NCBI GenBank assembly: GCA_009772965.1
Contig: WPAF01000020.1
Span: 1-37,343, forward strand
Direction: 5' to 3'
Origin: Candidatus Saganbacteria bacterium
GTDB taxonomy: Bacteria > Margulisbacteria > WOR-1 > XYC2-FULL-46-14 > WPAF01
Length of the DNA: 37,343 nucleotides
In this document: piece by piece, positions 25,317 through 33,951 of the stretch
Numbering within the stretch: position 1 is the first letter of the stretch
Layout: each line of letters starts with the position of its first letter
Notes under the pieces: generated by a model
Database searches by the model: none
The model's input: the letters and a program-made list of their open reading frames with translations, nothing else
What the model was told of the DNA's origin: nothing
Translations under genes and position numbers: made by a program

Positions 25317-25389
25317 TGGAGCCGAGCGGGATCGAACCGCTGACCTCCTGGTTGCAAACCAGGCGTTCTTCCAGCTGAACTACGGCCCC
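25317..25389 (-). tRNA. tRNA-Ala (anticodon TGC)
   Basis: The 73-base cloverleaf has acceptor GGGGCCG/CGGCTCC, anticodon loop TTTGCAA (TGC) and T arm GGTTCGATC, with discriminator A. CCA is not encoded. It lies in the 16S-23S spacer. Confidence 0.95.
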
Positions 25390-25399
25390 TGATCCTGAT

Positions 25400-25473
25400 T
25401 GGGCCAAGGTGGAGTTGAACCACCGACCTTACCCTTATCAGGGGTACGCTCTAGCCAACTGAGCTATTGGCCC
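25400..25473 (-). tRNA. tRNA-Ile (anticodon GAT)
   Basis: The 74-base cloverleaf has acceptor GGGCCAA/TTGGCCC, anticodon loop CTGATAAGG (GAT) and T arm GGTTCAACTCC, with discriminator A. CCA is not encoded. It is 10 bases upstream of tRNA-Ala. Confidence 0.95.
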
Positions 25474-25476
25474 ATA

Positions 25477-25515
25477 CCAACTGAGCCTTGCCTGCCGGTA
25501 GGCAGGTATTGGCCC
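25477..25515 (-). repeat. Partial duplicate of tRNA-Ile 5' end split by a palindrome
   Basis: On the minus strand GGGCCAATA (25507-25515) and GCTCAGTTGG (25477-25486) reproduce the first 19 bases of tRNA-Ile. They are separated by 20 bases that contain the hairpin CCTGCC-TACC-GGCAGG. The intact tRNA begins four bases further on. Confidence 0.85.
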
Positions 25516-25537
25516 TCAGCTTGTTTAAAACTTCAAT

Positions 25538-25551
25538 ACTAAGCAGGAGTT
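25538..25551 (-). other. 16S processing stem, 3' side
   Basis: This 14-base segment is an exact complement of the leader segment at 27212-27225 in the transcript, and AGCGAAC just beyond it can pair with GTTCGCT of the leader. Together they would form the RNase III-type stem that brings the 16S ends together. The rest of 25516-25644 holds nothing else I can support. Confidence 0.75.
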
Positions 25552-25644
25552 AAGCGAACAAAATTATCAAAAATGATAAATCGACCTAGAAGTAAGAACT
25601 TGATCAAGAAAAAATCTTTTACAAATTCCATGTAATCTCCTTAG

Positions 25645-27150
<1,506 letters not shown>

Positions 27151-27211
27151 GCTCTAAATAGAATCAAAATAAAAATATACGTTCGCTCCTCCCAATAAAT
27201 TGGGAAGTTAA

Positions 27212-27225
27212 AACTCCTGCTTAGT
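27212..27225 (-). other. 16S processing stem, 5' side
   Basis: Exact 14-base partner of 25538-25551. A small CCCAAT/ATTGGG hairpin at about 27191-27204 lies between it and the 16S start. Confidence 0.75.
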
Positions 27226-27270
27226 TTTCAAGGTTCTGTGTCATAAAAAAAGACGACAAAGGACAAAACA

Positions 27271-27305
27271 ACCCACACCTCTAAATTAGAGTTTTTTAAG
27301 TGGGT
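27271..27305 (-). other. Hairpin in the rRNA leader
   Basis: ACCCAC (27271-27276) pairs with GTGGGT (27300-27305), and CTCTAA pairs with TTAGAG inside it. In the transcript it is followed by T-rich sequence, so it may pause or attenuate transcription of the rRNA leader. Function is inferred. Confidence 0.5.
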
Positions 27306-27331
27306 ACTTCTTTTGTCTAATTTTCGTTGTA

Positions 27332-27360
27332 ATTGTACCCTTAATAAAAAACCTTGTCAA
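27332..27360 (-). promoter_or_regulatory. rRNA operon promoter
   Basis: Minus-strand TTGACA (27355-27360) and TACAAT (27332-27337) with exactly 17 bases between. The -35 starts eight bases after the pilC stop codon, with no terminator between. Confidence 0.85.
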
Positions 27361-27368
27361 GCGATTTG

Positions 27369-28589
27369 TTACGACTTAATAAACTTTACCATGTCCCACA
27401 TCGGCAGAAAAACACCTAACGCCAAAAGAGTCACCAAAAATGCCAGCATCAATATCAACAATGGCTCAAGGAGCGGCGTTAAATTTTTTATCATGTAGTC
27501 GGCGTCCCTGTCAAAATAGTCAGCAACTTTTTCCAACATTCCCTCAAGCGCGCCCGCTTTTTCTCCAATCGCCACCATCTGGATAGCTATTGGGGGAAAT
27601 ATTTTAGACCCCCTCATTGGTTCGGACAAGCTCCCCCCGCGAATCACTTCTTCTTCTATATTTGAAATAACATTGCTGATAATCCTATTGTCAACCGTAT
27701 TCTTGGTTATGCTAAGGCCTTCAACTACTGGTATTCCTGATTTGAGCATTGCCGCCAGCATCCGGCAAAATCGCGCCAGAGAAAGCTTGCTTACTAAAAT
27801 CCCAAATATTGGAACAGATAAGGCAAATCGATCCCAAAATGTTTTGCCGCGCTCGGTTTGCAAAACTTTTTTGATTGAATAGGCCAAAACAGAAATACCC
27901 GCGATAATAGCAAAGAAATAATTCCTTATTACAAAATTTATTCCAAGCAAAATCCTTGTTGGAAGGGGAAGCTCTGTTTTAAAAGCGGAATATAGGGCGG
28001 AAAACCTCGGGATAATAAATGTCACGACAATAATAAAAGCAATTACCAGCGCAGCTATTACGATCACGGGATATCTTGTCGCGGACTTTATTTTTTGCAA
28101 ATTATCATAATCGCGTTCAAGTAAATTCGCCAGCCGCTCCAGCACTTCCGACAAAATACCCGCCTTCTCCCCTGCTTTTACCATTGAGGTAAAAACGGGA
28201 GGAAATATTTTCGGTTCTCTTGCCAAAGCATCAGAAAAGCTTGACCCGCCTTCAATTTCTCTCCTGATATTTAATACGATTTTTTTAAACCGTTTGCTGG
28301 CAACTTGGTCATATACCGCCTCCAATGATTCAAGAAGCGGAACCCCTGCTCCAATAATTACAGAAAGCTGCCTTATGAAAACAATCATTTCTTCGGTCTT
28401 GACGCTTGTGTATTTGGATAAAAAATCTTCTAAATTATTCAAGGCTGAGGTTTCTTCTTCGGCAATTGAAACCGGCGTATATCCCATCCCTGACAAACGG
28501 CTGGCAACCGCAGATGCGGCGGCAGCTTCCATAATCCCTTCAATCGGCACTCCATATTTATCTTTTGCCTTGTAATTAAATATCGGCAC
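27369..28589 (-). CDS. pilC: Type IV pilus / type II secretion platform protein (PilC/GspF)
   Basis: The 406-residue inner-membrane protein couples the assembly ATPase to pilus growth or secretion. It opens with the family's PIFNYKAKDKYGVPIEG. Two homologous cytoplasmic helical domains follow (residues about 65-190 with FIRQLSVIIGAGVPLLESLE, and about 270-390 with FCRMLAAMLKSGIPVVEGL), each before a membrane segment, with a further helix pair near 170-240 and a last one at 380-400. The start is GTG, with GGAG about 14 bases upstream. It is the last gene of a response regulator-pilB-response regulator-pilC unit. No pilin is present nearby. Confidence 0.93.
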   Translation of the reverse strand: MPIFNYKAKDKYGVPIEGIMEAAAASAVASRLSGMGYTPVSIAEEETSALNNLEDFLSKYTSVKTEEMIVFIRQLSVIIGAGVPLLESLEAVYDQVASKRFKKIVLNIRREIEGGSSFSDALAREPKIFPPVFTSMVKAGEKAGILSEVLERLANLLERDYDNLQKIKSATRYPVIVIAALVIAFIIVVTFIIPRFSALYSAFKTELPLPTRILLGINFVIRNYFFAIIAGISVLAYSIKKVLQTERGKTFWDRFALSVPIFGILVSKLSLARFCRMLAAMLKSGIPVVEGLSITKNTVDNRIISNVISNIEEEVIRGGSLSEPMRGSKIFPPIAIQMVAIGEKAGALEGMLEKVADYFDRDADYMIKNLTPLLEPLLILMLAFLVTLLALGVFLPMWDMVKFIKS

Positions 28590-28594
28590 CTTGT

Positions 28595-28969
28595 TTATTT
28601 TTCTCCTTCACCAATGAGCATTGAGATTTTATTCTTTAAATCATGCGCATCATATGGCTTATTGATATAGTAATTCGCGCCTAAAGAAATGCTTTTTTCT
28701 ACTTCCTTTTTGGAAACAACAACAGAAACAACAATTATCGGGATGCGCTTTGTTTCTTCTTTTTCTTTTATTTTTTCCAGCACTTCAAAACCATCCATTA
28801 CGGGCATCATGATATCCAAAAGGACAAGATCCGGTTTATCGTTATATATTTTAACTAAAGCATCATGCCCATTATCCGACTTAATTGCTTTATACCCCCA
28901 ATTTTCAAGCCGAAAACTTAGGATGGACAAGATTTCTACTTCATCATCAATAATTAAAATGCTTTTCAT
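28595..28969 (-). CDS. Single-domain response regulator (CheY-like)
   Basis: The 124-residue receiver domain has no output domain. The acid pair is Asp8/Asp9, the phosphoacceptor Asp52 (LLDIMMP), the switch Ser82 and the conserved Lys104 (INKPYD). It lies between pilB and pilC, 5 bases from the pilC start, so it probably acts on the pilus or secretion machine; no histidine kinase is in the window. It diverges from the other receiver at 30741-31127. Confidence 0.92.
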   Translation of the reverse strand: MKSILIIDDEVEILSILSFRLENWGYKAIKSDNGHDALVKIYNDKPDLVLLDIMMPVMDGFEVLEKIKEKEETKRIPIIVVSVVVSKKEVEKSISLGANYYINKPYDAHDLKNKISMLIGEGEK

Positions 28970-29012
28970 TTTAACAACTCCGCGTCAATCATGCGCCAAT
29001 TGCGAAATGTCC

Positions 29013-29068
29013 TTCCCGCGAAAGCGGGAATCTATTTTCTGCTCTGGATGCCGCATCAAGTGCGGCAT
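29013..29068. repeat. Two tandem REP-like hairpins between pilB and a response regulator
   Basis: TTCCCGC-GAAA-GCGGGAA (29013-29030) and ATGCCGCA-TCAAG-TGCGGCAT (29048-29068) lie 17 bases apart in the 111-base gap. They would form hairpins in the operon mRNA and may lower expression of the distal genes or stabilise the proximal mRNA. They resemble a mobile palindromic repeat but not the hairpins that flank the RAYT gene. Confidence 0.75.
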
Positions 29069-29080
29069 GACACATACATA

Positions 29081-30748
29081 CTAATCAAGCTGAGTAACCC
29101 TCAGCACCTCGTCTAATGTAGTCAACCCGGCAAGAGCTTTTTGCAATCCATCTTCCCTCAAAGTTACCATCCCATTTTTAACAGCCGTTTGTTTTATTTT
29201 GCTGGTTGCCTCTTTATTTACAATTTGATTTTTCATTTCATCAGTTAATGTCAGCATTTCAAAAATCGCGGTCCTCCCCTTGTATCCGGTGCCGCGGCAG
29301 TTTTTACATCCTTTCCCATGGAAAAATTTATGTTTTTTCCCTTTTAGCTGTTCAAAGCTGTCAGTTATTTCCTGGGAAACCTCCAGCTCAATTTTGCAAT
29401 TTGCGCAAATTTTTCTGATTAACCTTTGGGCAATTATGCCGGCAGTGGCAGAAGCAACTAAAAAGGGCTCAACCCCCATGTCAACCAACCGGGTTAATGC
29501 CCCCGGCGCATCATTGGTATGCAAAGTAGAAAAAACCAAATGTCCGGTAAGCGCCGCTTCAATCGCCACACCGCCGGTTTCCATATCCCGAATTTCCCCG
29601 ACCAATATGACATCGGGATCCTGCCTTAATATTGAACGGAGAGCGGTGGCAAAAACCATTCCTGCTTTTACATTGACCTGCGTCTGCCGGATGCCCGCCA
29701 TTTCGTATTCCACCGGATCCTCAACCGTGACAATATTTCTCTCTGGAGTTAAAATGTGCTGGAGTGTAGCATACAATGTGGTTGTTTTTCCTGATCCTGT
29801 CGGCCCCGTAACCAGTATAATTCCATAAGGCCTTTTTACCAGTTCGTCGAATTTTTTAAGATTGCTTTCAGAAAAACCAATTTCACCTAACGATAAAACC
29901 ATTGATTGCTTATCAAGCAAGCGCATTACCACGGCTTCACCGTAAATTGTAGGGAAACTCGAAACTCTAACGTCGATTGACCGGTTTTCAAATTTAAATT
30001 CAAATCTTCCATCCTGCGCCACGCGAGTTTCAGCAATGTCCATCTTAGCCAACACTTTTATCCTTGAACAGATGGATGAGTGGAGATGCGATGGAGGGGA
30101 AGAAACCTCATGCATGATGCCGTCAATCCTGTATCTGACTCGGGTTCTCTTTTCCTCCGGCTCAATATGGATATCTGAAGCTCGCTCCTGAACCGCCTGC
30201 ACTAACAAAAGATTAATTAATTTTGAAATTGGGGCTTCATCAGCAGTTGAAGGAGTCGCGGCATGCGAAGTTTCTGGAGTTGCCATTGCGCCTAAAAGTT
30301 CATCAAGCGTCCCCGCAACCCCGTAAAACTGAACTATCGCCTGGTTGATGTCTGTGGGGGTTGCCGCCATCACCTCAACTTCATGCTTGGTTTTTACTTT
30401 AATTTCATCAATTGCTTTTACATCAAACGGATCAACCATTGCAATAGAAAGTGTATTTTGCACTAAAAACAATGGGATAACGCCGTATTTTTTTGCAATT
30501 GAAGGAGGCAGGGTTTCAATCGTCTTTTGGTCAATTAAATAACTGGTCAATGAAATATGGGGAATACCCATCTCTTCTTCTAAAAATTTAAGGATTTGTT
30601 TTTCATCTAAAAGCTTTTTTGCAAGTATCGCACGAATCAAGCTCTCTCCGGTTTTACAGGCGTCATCCGCTACTATATTAAGCTGGTCTTGGGTAATTAA
30701 TCCTGAATTAACAAGCGCCGTCCTTAAATCTTTTTTCTTTTCAGCCAT
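29081..30748 (-). CDS. pilB: Type IV pilus assembly / type II secretion ATPase (PilB/GspE)
   Basis: The 555-residue hexameric ATPase powers pilus extension or secretion. The N-terminal GspE domain (residues 1-150) precedes the catalytic core. Walker A is GPTGSGKTTTLYATL (about residue 315), the Asp box LRQDPDVILVGEIRD (Walker B), and the His box GHLVFSTLHTNDA. A four-Cys zinc site follows (CANC ... CKNC). It overlaps the preceding response regulator gene by 8 bases. The zinc motif favours an assembly ATPase over the retraction ATPase PilT. Confidence 0.95.
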   Translation of the reverse strand: MAEKKKDLRTALVNSGLITQDQLNIVADDACKTGESLIRAILAKKLLDEKQILKFLEEEMGIPHISLTSYLIDQKTIETLPPSIAKKYGVIPLFLVQNTLSIAMVDPFDVKAIDEIKVKTKHEVEVMAATPTDINQAIVQFYGVAGTLDELLGAMATPETSHAATPSTADEAPISKLINLLLVQAVQERASDIHIEPEEKRTRVRYRIDGIMHEVSSPPSHLHSSICSRIKVLAKMDIAETRVAQDGRFEFKFENRSIDVRVSSFPTIYGEAVVMRLLDKQSMVLSLGEIGFSESNLKKFDELVKRPYGIILVTGPTGSGKTTTLYATLQHILTPERNIVTVEDPVEYEMAGIRQTQVNVKAGMVFATALRSILRQDPDVILVGEIRDMETGGVAIEAALTGHLVFSTLHTNDAPGALTRLVDMGVEPFLVASATAGIIAQRLIRKICANCKIELEVSQEITDSFEQLKGKKHKFFHGKGCKNCRGTGYKGRTAIFEMLTLTDEMKNQIVNKEATSKIKQTAVKNGMVTLREDGLQKALAGLTTLDEVLRVTQLD

Positions 30749-31127
30749 CTACTTTTGTCTCTTTACTGATAAGTTCATTTACTTTTCTTAAGAGCTCTTC
30801 AGGATTAAATGGCTTGACTAAATATGCGTCAGCTCCTACCTCAGCACCCATTTTTTTATCCTGTTCCGCTACCTTCGCGGTTATCATGATGATCGGGATA
30901 TTTTTATAGTTTTCGTCAAATTTCAACATGCGGCAGACTTTATATCCGTCAAGTTTTGGGAGCATAATATCCAATAATATTAAATCAGGTTTTTCTTCTC
31001 TTGCTTTGGACAAGGCGGACATGCCGTCAGAAGCGGAAATCACATCATAACCATTGGATTTCAACCTTATTGTTAAGGTATTTATTATATCTTCTTCATC
31101 ATCTACGACCAATATTTTTTTAGGCAT
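30741..31127 (-). CDS. Single-domain response regulator (CheY/PilH-like)
   Basis: The 128-residue receiver has the acid pair Asp9/Asp10, phosphoacceptor Asp53 (LLDIMLP), Thr83 and Lys105 (LVKPFNPEE). It has no output domain. It is the first gene of the pil unit and overlaps pilB by 8 bases, so it is likely to regulate pilus or secretion function. A perfect TATAAT lies six bases before the ATG with no Shine-Dalgarno, pointing to a leaderless mRNA. Confidence 0.93.
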   Translation of the reverse strand: MPKKILVVDDEEDIINTLTIRLKSNGYDVISASDGMSALSKAREEKPDLILLDIMLPKLDGYKVCRMLKFDENYKNIPIIMITAKVAEQDKKMGAEVGADAYLVKPFNPEELLRKVNELISKETKVDG

Positions 31128-31133
31128 GCCAGA

Positions 31134-31162
31134 ATTATATGGTATAATTCCTTATGGGTCAA
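31134..31162 (-). promoter_or_regulatory. Promoter of the pil unit, reaching into hflX
   Basis: Minus-strand TTGACC (31157-31162) and TATAAT (31134-31139) with 17-base spacing. The -35 lies inside codons 2 and 3 of the divergent hflX gene. Confidence 0.8.
31140..31148 (+). promoter_or_regulatory. Extended -10 promoter of hflX
   Basis: TGGTATAAT is a perfect extended -10; the hflX ATG starts five bases after it. No good -35 is seen. It is separated by three bases from the opposing -10 of the pil unit. Confidence 0.7.
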
Positions 31163-32233
31163 GATGAAAAAGCCATCCTGGTAGGCGTTAAAATAAAAGG
31201 CGAAAGAACCTCATTAGATGAATCCCTTGAAGAACTAAAAAAGCTGGCCATAACCGCAGGAGCCCAAACGGTTGCAATATTAACCCAAAACAAAGACACC
31301 CCTGACAGGAAATATTTTATCGGTGAAGGAAAGCTTGAAGAATTGAAGTCGCTATGCGATGAGACCAAAGCCAATCTTATTATTTTTGACCACGACATCT
31401 CCCCTTCACAAATCAGGAATTTAGAAGATGATTTAAATATTAAAGTTATTAACCGCACGGAATTAATCCTAGATATTTTCGCCCAGCACGCGCATTCAAG
31501 AGAAGGGAAACTTCAAGTTGAGCTTGCCCAATCTGAGTTTTTATTATCAAAATTATCCGGCTACGGGATATCGCTTTCAAGGCTTGGCGGAGGGATTGGG
31601 ACCAGGGGGCCGGGAGAAACCAAACTTGAGTCCGACCGGCGGAGAGCAAGAAAAAATATTTCCCAATTAAAAAAAGAATTGGAAAAGGTTTCAAAAAACC
31701 GCAAATTGCTCAGGGAAAACAGGAGAAAATCCAATATCGCAACCGGCGCGCTTATCGGCTACACAAATTCCGGAAAGTCCACCCTGTTAAACTCGCTCGC
31801 GAAAACCAATGTTTTAACTGAAGATAAATTATTTGCCACTTTGGATCCGGTAACAAAAAGAGTTTATCTGCCAAACGGAAAAGTTTTTTTATTGACTGAT
31901 ACTGTCGGGTTTATCCAAAATCTTCCCTACCAATTGGTTGATGCGTTCCACGCGACTCTTGAAGAAGCTATTGAGGCAGATTTTTTAATCCACGTAGTTG
32001 ATTCATCATCAGAATATTTGGAAAGCCAGATTTCTGCAGTTTATGAAGTATTAGAGGGATTAAAAATTATTACTAAGCCAATGCTAACCGTATTTAATAA
32101 AATTGACATCAAAATGCCGTCAAAAGATCTTCTTGGAAAATATTCGCCCTCAGCGGCAATTTCAGCTTATAAAAAAGAAGGATTTTCCGATCTAACTACA
32201 TCTCTCGAGAAACAGCTTTCGCAACTAACCTGA
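31154..32233 (+). CDS. hflX: Ribosome-associated GTPase HflX
   Basis: The 359-residue GTPase splits or rescues stalled ribosomes in other bacteria. The N-terminal HflX domain (residues 1-120) has [13 protein letters not shown]. The Gly-rich linker [15 protein letters not shown] (145-159) and a coiled coil precede the G domain: G1 GYTNSGKST (202-210), G3 DTVGF (249-253) and G4 NKID (about 314). It is apparently leaderless, and its last 38 bases overlap the convergent aroF gene. The G domain appears complete, and the overlap seems to reflect loss of sequence on the aroF side. Confidence 0.95.
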   Translation: MGQDEKAILVGVKIKGERTSLDESLEELKKLAITAGAQTVAILTQNKDTPDRKYFIGEGKLEELKSLCDETKANLIIFDHDISPSQIRNLEDDLNIKVINRTELILDIFAQHAHSREGKLQVELAQSEFLLSKLSGYGISLSRLGGGIGTRGPGETKLESDRRRARKNISQLKKELEKVSKNRKLLRENRRKSNIATGALIGYTNSGKSTLLNSLAKTNVLTEDKLFATLDPVTKRVYLPNGKVFLLTDTVGFIQNLPYQLVDAFHATLEEAIEADFLIHVVDSSSEYLESQISAVYEVLEGLKIITKPMLTVFNKIDIKMPSKDLLGKYSPSAAISAYKKEGFSDLTTSLEKQLSQLT

Positions 32234-33113
32234 TCTGGGACATAACAGCCGCTTTTGACATTGACTCAACCAAATCCCAGCGGCCAGTCCCATGGCTTGG
32301 ATCAACCACTACCGGCAAATGGCTCAGCTTTTTAATTACCGGGATCGCGGAAAGGTCTAATGTATTGCGAGTATAATTTTCGATAGTCCGTATCCCTCTT
32401 TCACAAAGGATAACCTGATGGTTGCCTTCGGATAAAATATATTCTGCCGACATTAAAAGCTCTTCAACAGTTGACCCCGCCCCTCTTTTTAGCAATACCG
32501 GTTTTCCGGCCTTGCCGACTTCTTTTAATAAAACAAAATTCTGCATGTTGCGGGCGCCGATTTGCAAAACATCAGCATATTTTGAAACTAATCCTACATC
32601 CCTTGTATCCATCACTTCAGTTACAATGGGAAGCCCCGTTTTCTTTTTGGCTTCAGCCAATATTTTCAATCCCTCTTCCCCCAATCCCTGGAATGAATAT
32701 GGCGAAGTTCTCGGTTTAAAAGCCCCGCCCCTCAAGGCTGACGCTCCCGCTTTTTTTACTTCTTCCGCAACTTCAAGCATTTGCTCTTTTGATTCAACCG
32801 AACAAGGCCCGGCTATAACCGCAATTGGTTTTTTATCTCCGATAAAAAGTTTTTTATCTACTACCACAATTGTATCTTCAGTTTTAAACTCACGGCTTAC
32901 CAGTTTGTATGGCTTGCGGATGGGAACAATATCAGAAACCCCCGGCAGCATAGAAATGGCTTCAAGCTGGATCGCGGATTTGTCGCCAATCGCTCCAATT
33001 ACGGTGCGCTCAACGCCTTTGGATAAATGGATCCCAAAGCCGCGGCTTTTTAATTTTTCAGTGACATTATTTATTTGCTCCTCGGTCGCGTTTGGCTTCA
33101 TTATAATGATCAT
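32196..33113 (-). CDS. aroF: DAHP synthase, C-terminally truncated
   Basis: DAHP synthase condenses phosphoenolpyruvate and erythrose 4-phosphate at the head of the shikimate pathway. The N-terminal 75 residues are the ferredoxin-like regulatory domain of the type I-beta enzymes ([13 protein letters not shown]). The barrel follows with AGPCSVES (metal ligand Cys104), [25 protein letters not shown] and [10 protein letters not shown] (His274). After Val290 the sequence becomes [15 protein letters not shown] and stops. The family normally continues another 45 or so residues carrying the last two metal ligands (Glu and Asp), which are absent. The enzyme is therefore probably inactive. It starts within an ATGA overlap with aroH. 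Confidence 0.9.
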   Translation of the reverse strand: MIIIMKPNATEEQINNVTEKLKSRGFGIHLSKGVERTVIGAIGDKSAIQLEAISMLPGVSDIVPIRKPYKLVSREFKTEDTIVVVDKKLFIGDKKPIAVIAGPCSVESKEQMLEVAEEVKKAGASALRGGAFKPRTSPYSFQGLGEEGLKILAEAKKKTGLPIVTEVMDTRDVGLVSKYADVLQIGARNMQNFVLLKEVGKAGKPVLLKRGAGSTVEELLMSAEYILSEGNHQVILCERGIRTIENYTRNTLDLSAIPVIKKLSHLPVVVDPSHGTGRWDLVESMSKAAVMSQIRLVAKAVSREM

Positions 33114-33469
33114 GAGCTAAACTCCCGGCGCAAAACCTGCGCCCCATCCAAGTAAATGTGTTTTATTTGCCCGATTGTTTTTGTAGAATTTACCAGCATC
33201 AAAATCCTTATGCATTTTTTTAGGCTTTTTGGAACATTTATCTCAACCGAACACAGTAAGGGGATTGTATCCAGCCCAATCAAGCGCGCGGCTTTTGCGG
33301 GAAATTCCGCTTTTAAATCTGCGGTGGCAGTAAAAAATATCGATGCGATATCTTCGATGCGGAGGTTGTTCTTGCTGATTAATTCAGACAAAAGCCTAGT
33401 TGAGGCTTTGATGATTTCATCTTTTGAGTTTTTCTTTGCGGTGACTGCTCCGCGAATACCTCTTAACAT
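33110..33469 (-). CDS. aroH: Chorismate mutase, AroH type
   Basis: The 119-residue trimeric enzyme of the Bacillus AroH fold converts chorismate to prephenate. Signatures are [14 protein letters not shown] with the active-site Arg7 region, the central [22 protein letters not shown] and the C-terminal [15 protein letters not shown]. It overlaps aroF by four bases (ATGA) and the biotin ligase stop by seven. TATAAT on the minus strand lies six bases before the ATG, within the biotin ligase gene, so an internal leaderless promoter is possible, though no good -35 is seen. The pairing with DAHP synthase is a common aromatic amino acid arrangement. Confidence 0.92.
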   Translation of the reverse strand: MLRGIRGAVTAKKNSKDEIIKASTRLLSELISKNNLRIEDIASIFFTATADLKAEFPAKAARLIGLDTIPLLCSVEINVPKSLKKCIRILMLVNSTKTIGQIKHIYLDGAQVLRREFSS

Positions 33470-33951
33470 TGTTTTATTATATCATTTTTCATTTCGGCAA
33501 GCACTGATTTTAAAAATCCCAAATAATCTATTTTTTTATCGGCCGGCAAAGATGCCGCGTTTAACCCTTCCGGGAAATCTTTAATATTCAAATTTATTCC
33601 AACCCCAATAATAAGGGATTTTTTTGTTTTCTCGGCCAAGATGCCGCAAACTTTTTTATTATCAACCAAAATATCGTTTGGTTTTTTAATTTCTGGCTGG
33701 ATGCCATATTCCCGTTTAATGACATTTGCAATTGATTGGGCGGTTAAGACCGTTATCTGGGGCATATCCAAATCTTTTATCTTCATAATTACTGAGAAAT
33801 AGAGCCCGCCCTCCGGGGAATACCAAACACTGCCGGGCTTTCCCCTCCCCTTGCTTTGCTTTTTTGCAACCACCACCGTCCACTCAGGCGATTCCTCCGC
33901 TATTTTTCTGGCGTGGTCTTGGGTTGAAGGAAGTTCTTCAAATTCTAGAAT
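33463..33951 (-). CDS. birA: Biotin--protein ligase catalytic domain, non-standard start
   Basis: The product (about 162 residues) attaches biotin to carrier proteins. The catalytic loop KQSKGRGKPGSVWYSPEGGLYFSV is present over two segments (KQSKGRGKPG, then WYSPEGGLYFSV), as are KKPNDILVDNKKVCGILAE and IGVGINLNIK. The usual first strand and substrate motif ELPSTQDHAR lie upstream of the first GTG (33876), in frame, so the gene must begin earlier. No ATG, GTG or TTG exists in frame there. The best boundary is an ATT at 33951 that overlaps the porin stop. It lacks the N-terminal helix-turn-helix of repressor-type BirA and the C-terminal SH3-like domain. Confidence 0.8.
   Translation of the reverse strand: MLEFEELPSTQDHARKIAEESPEWTVVVAKKQSKGRGKPGSVWYSPEGGLYFSVIMKIKDLDMPQITVLTAQSIANVIKREYGIQPEIKKPNDILVDNKKVCGILAEKTKKSLIIGVGINLNIKDFPEGLNAASLPADKKIDYLGFLKSVLAEMKNDIIKQC

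Noticed and set aside
33463-33876. Short biotin ligase starting at GTG 33876
   Set aside because: It would omit the conserved ELPSTQDHAR substrate-binding segment, which is present in frame just upstream.
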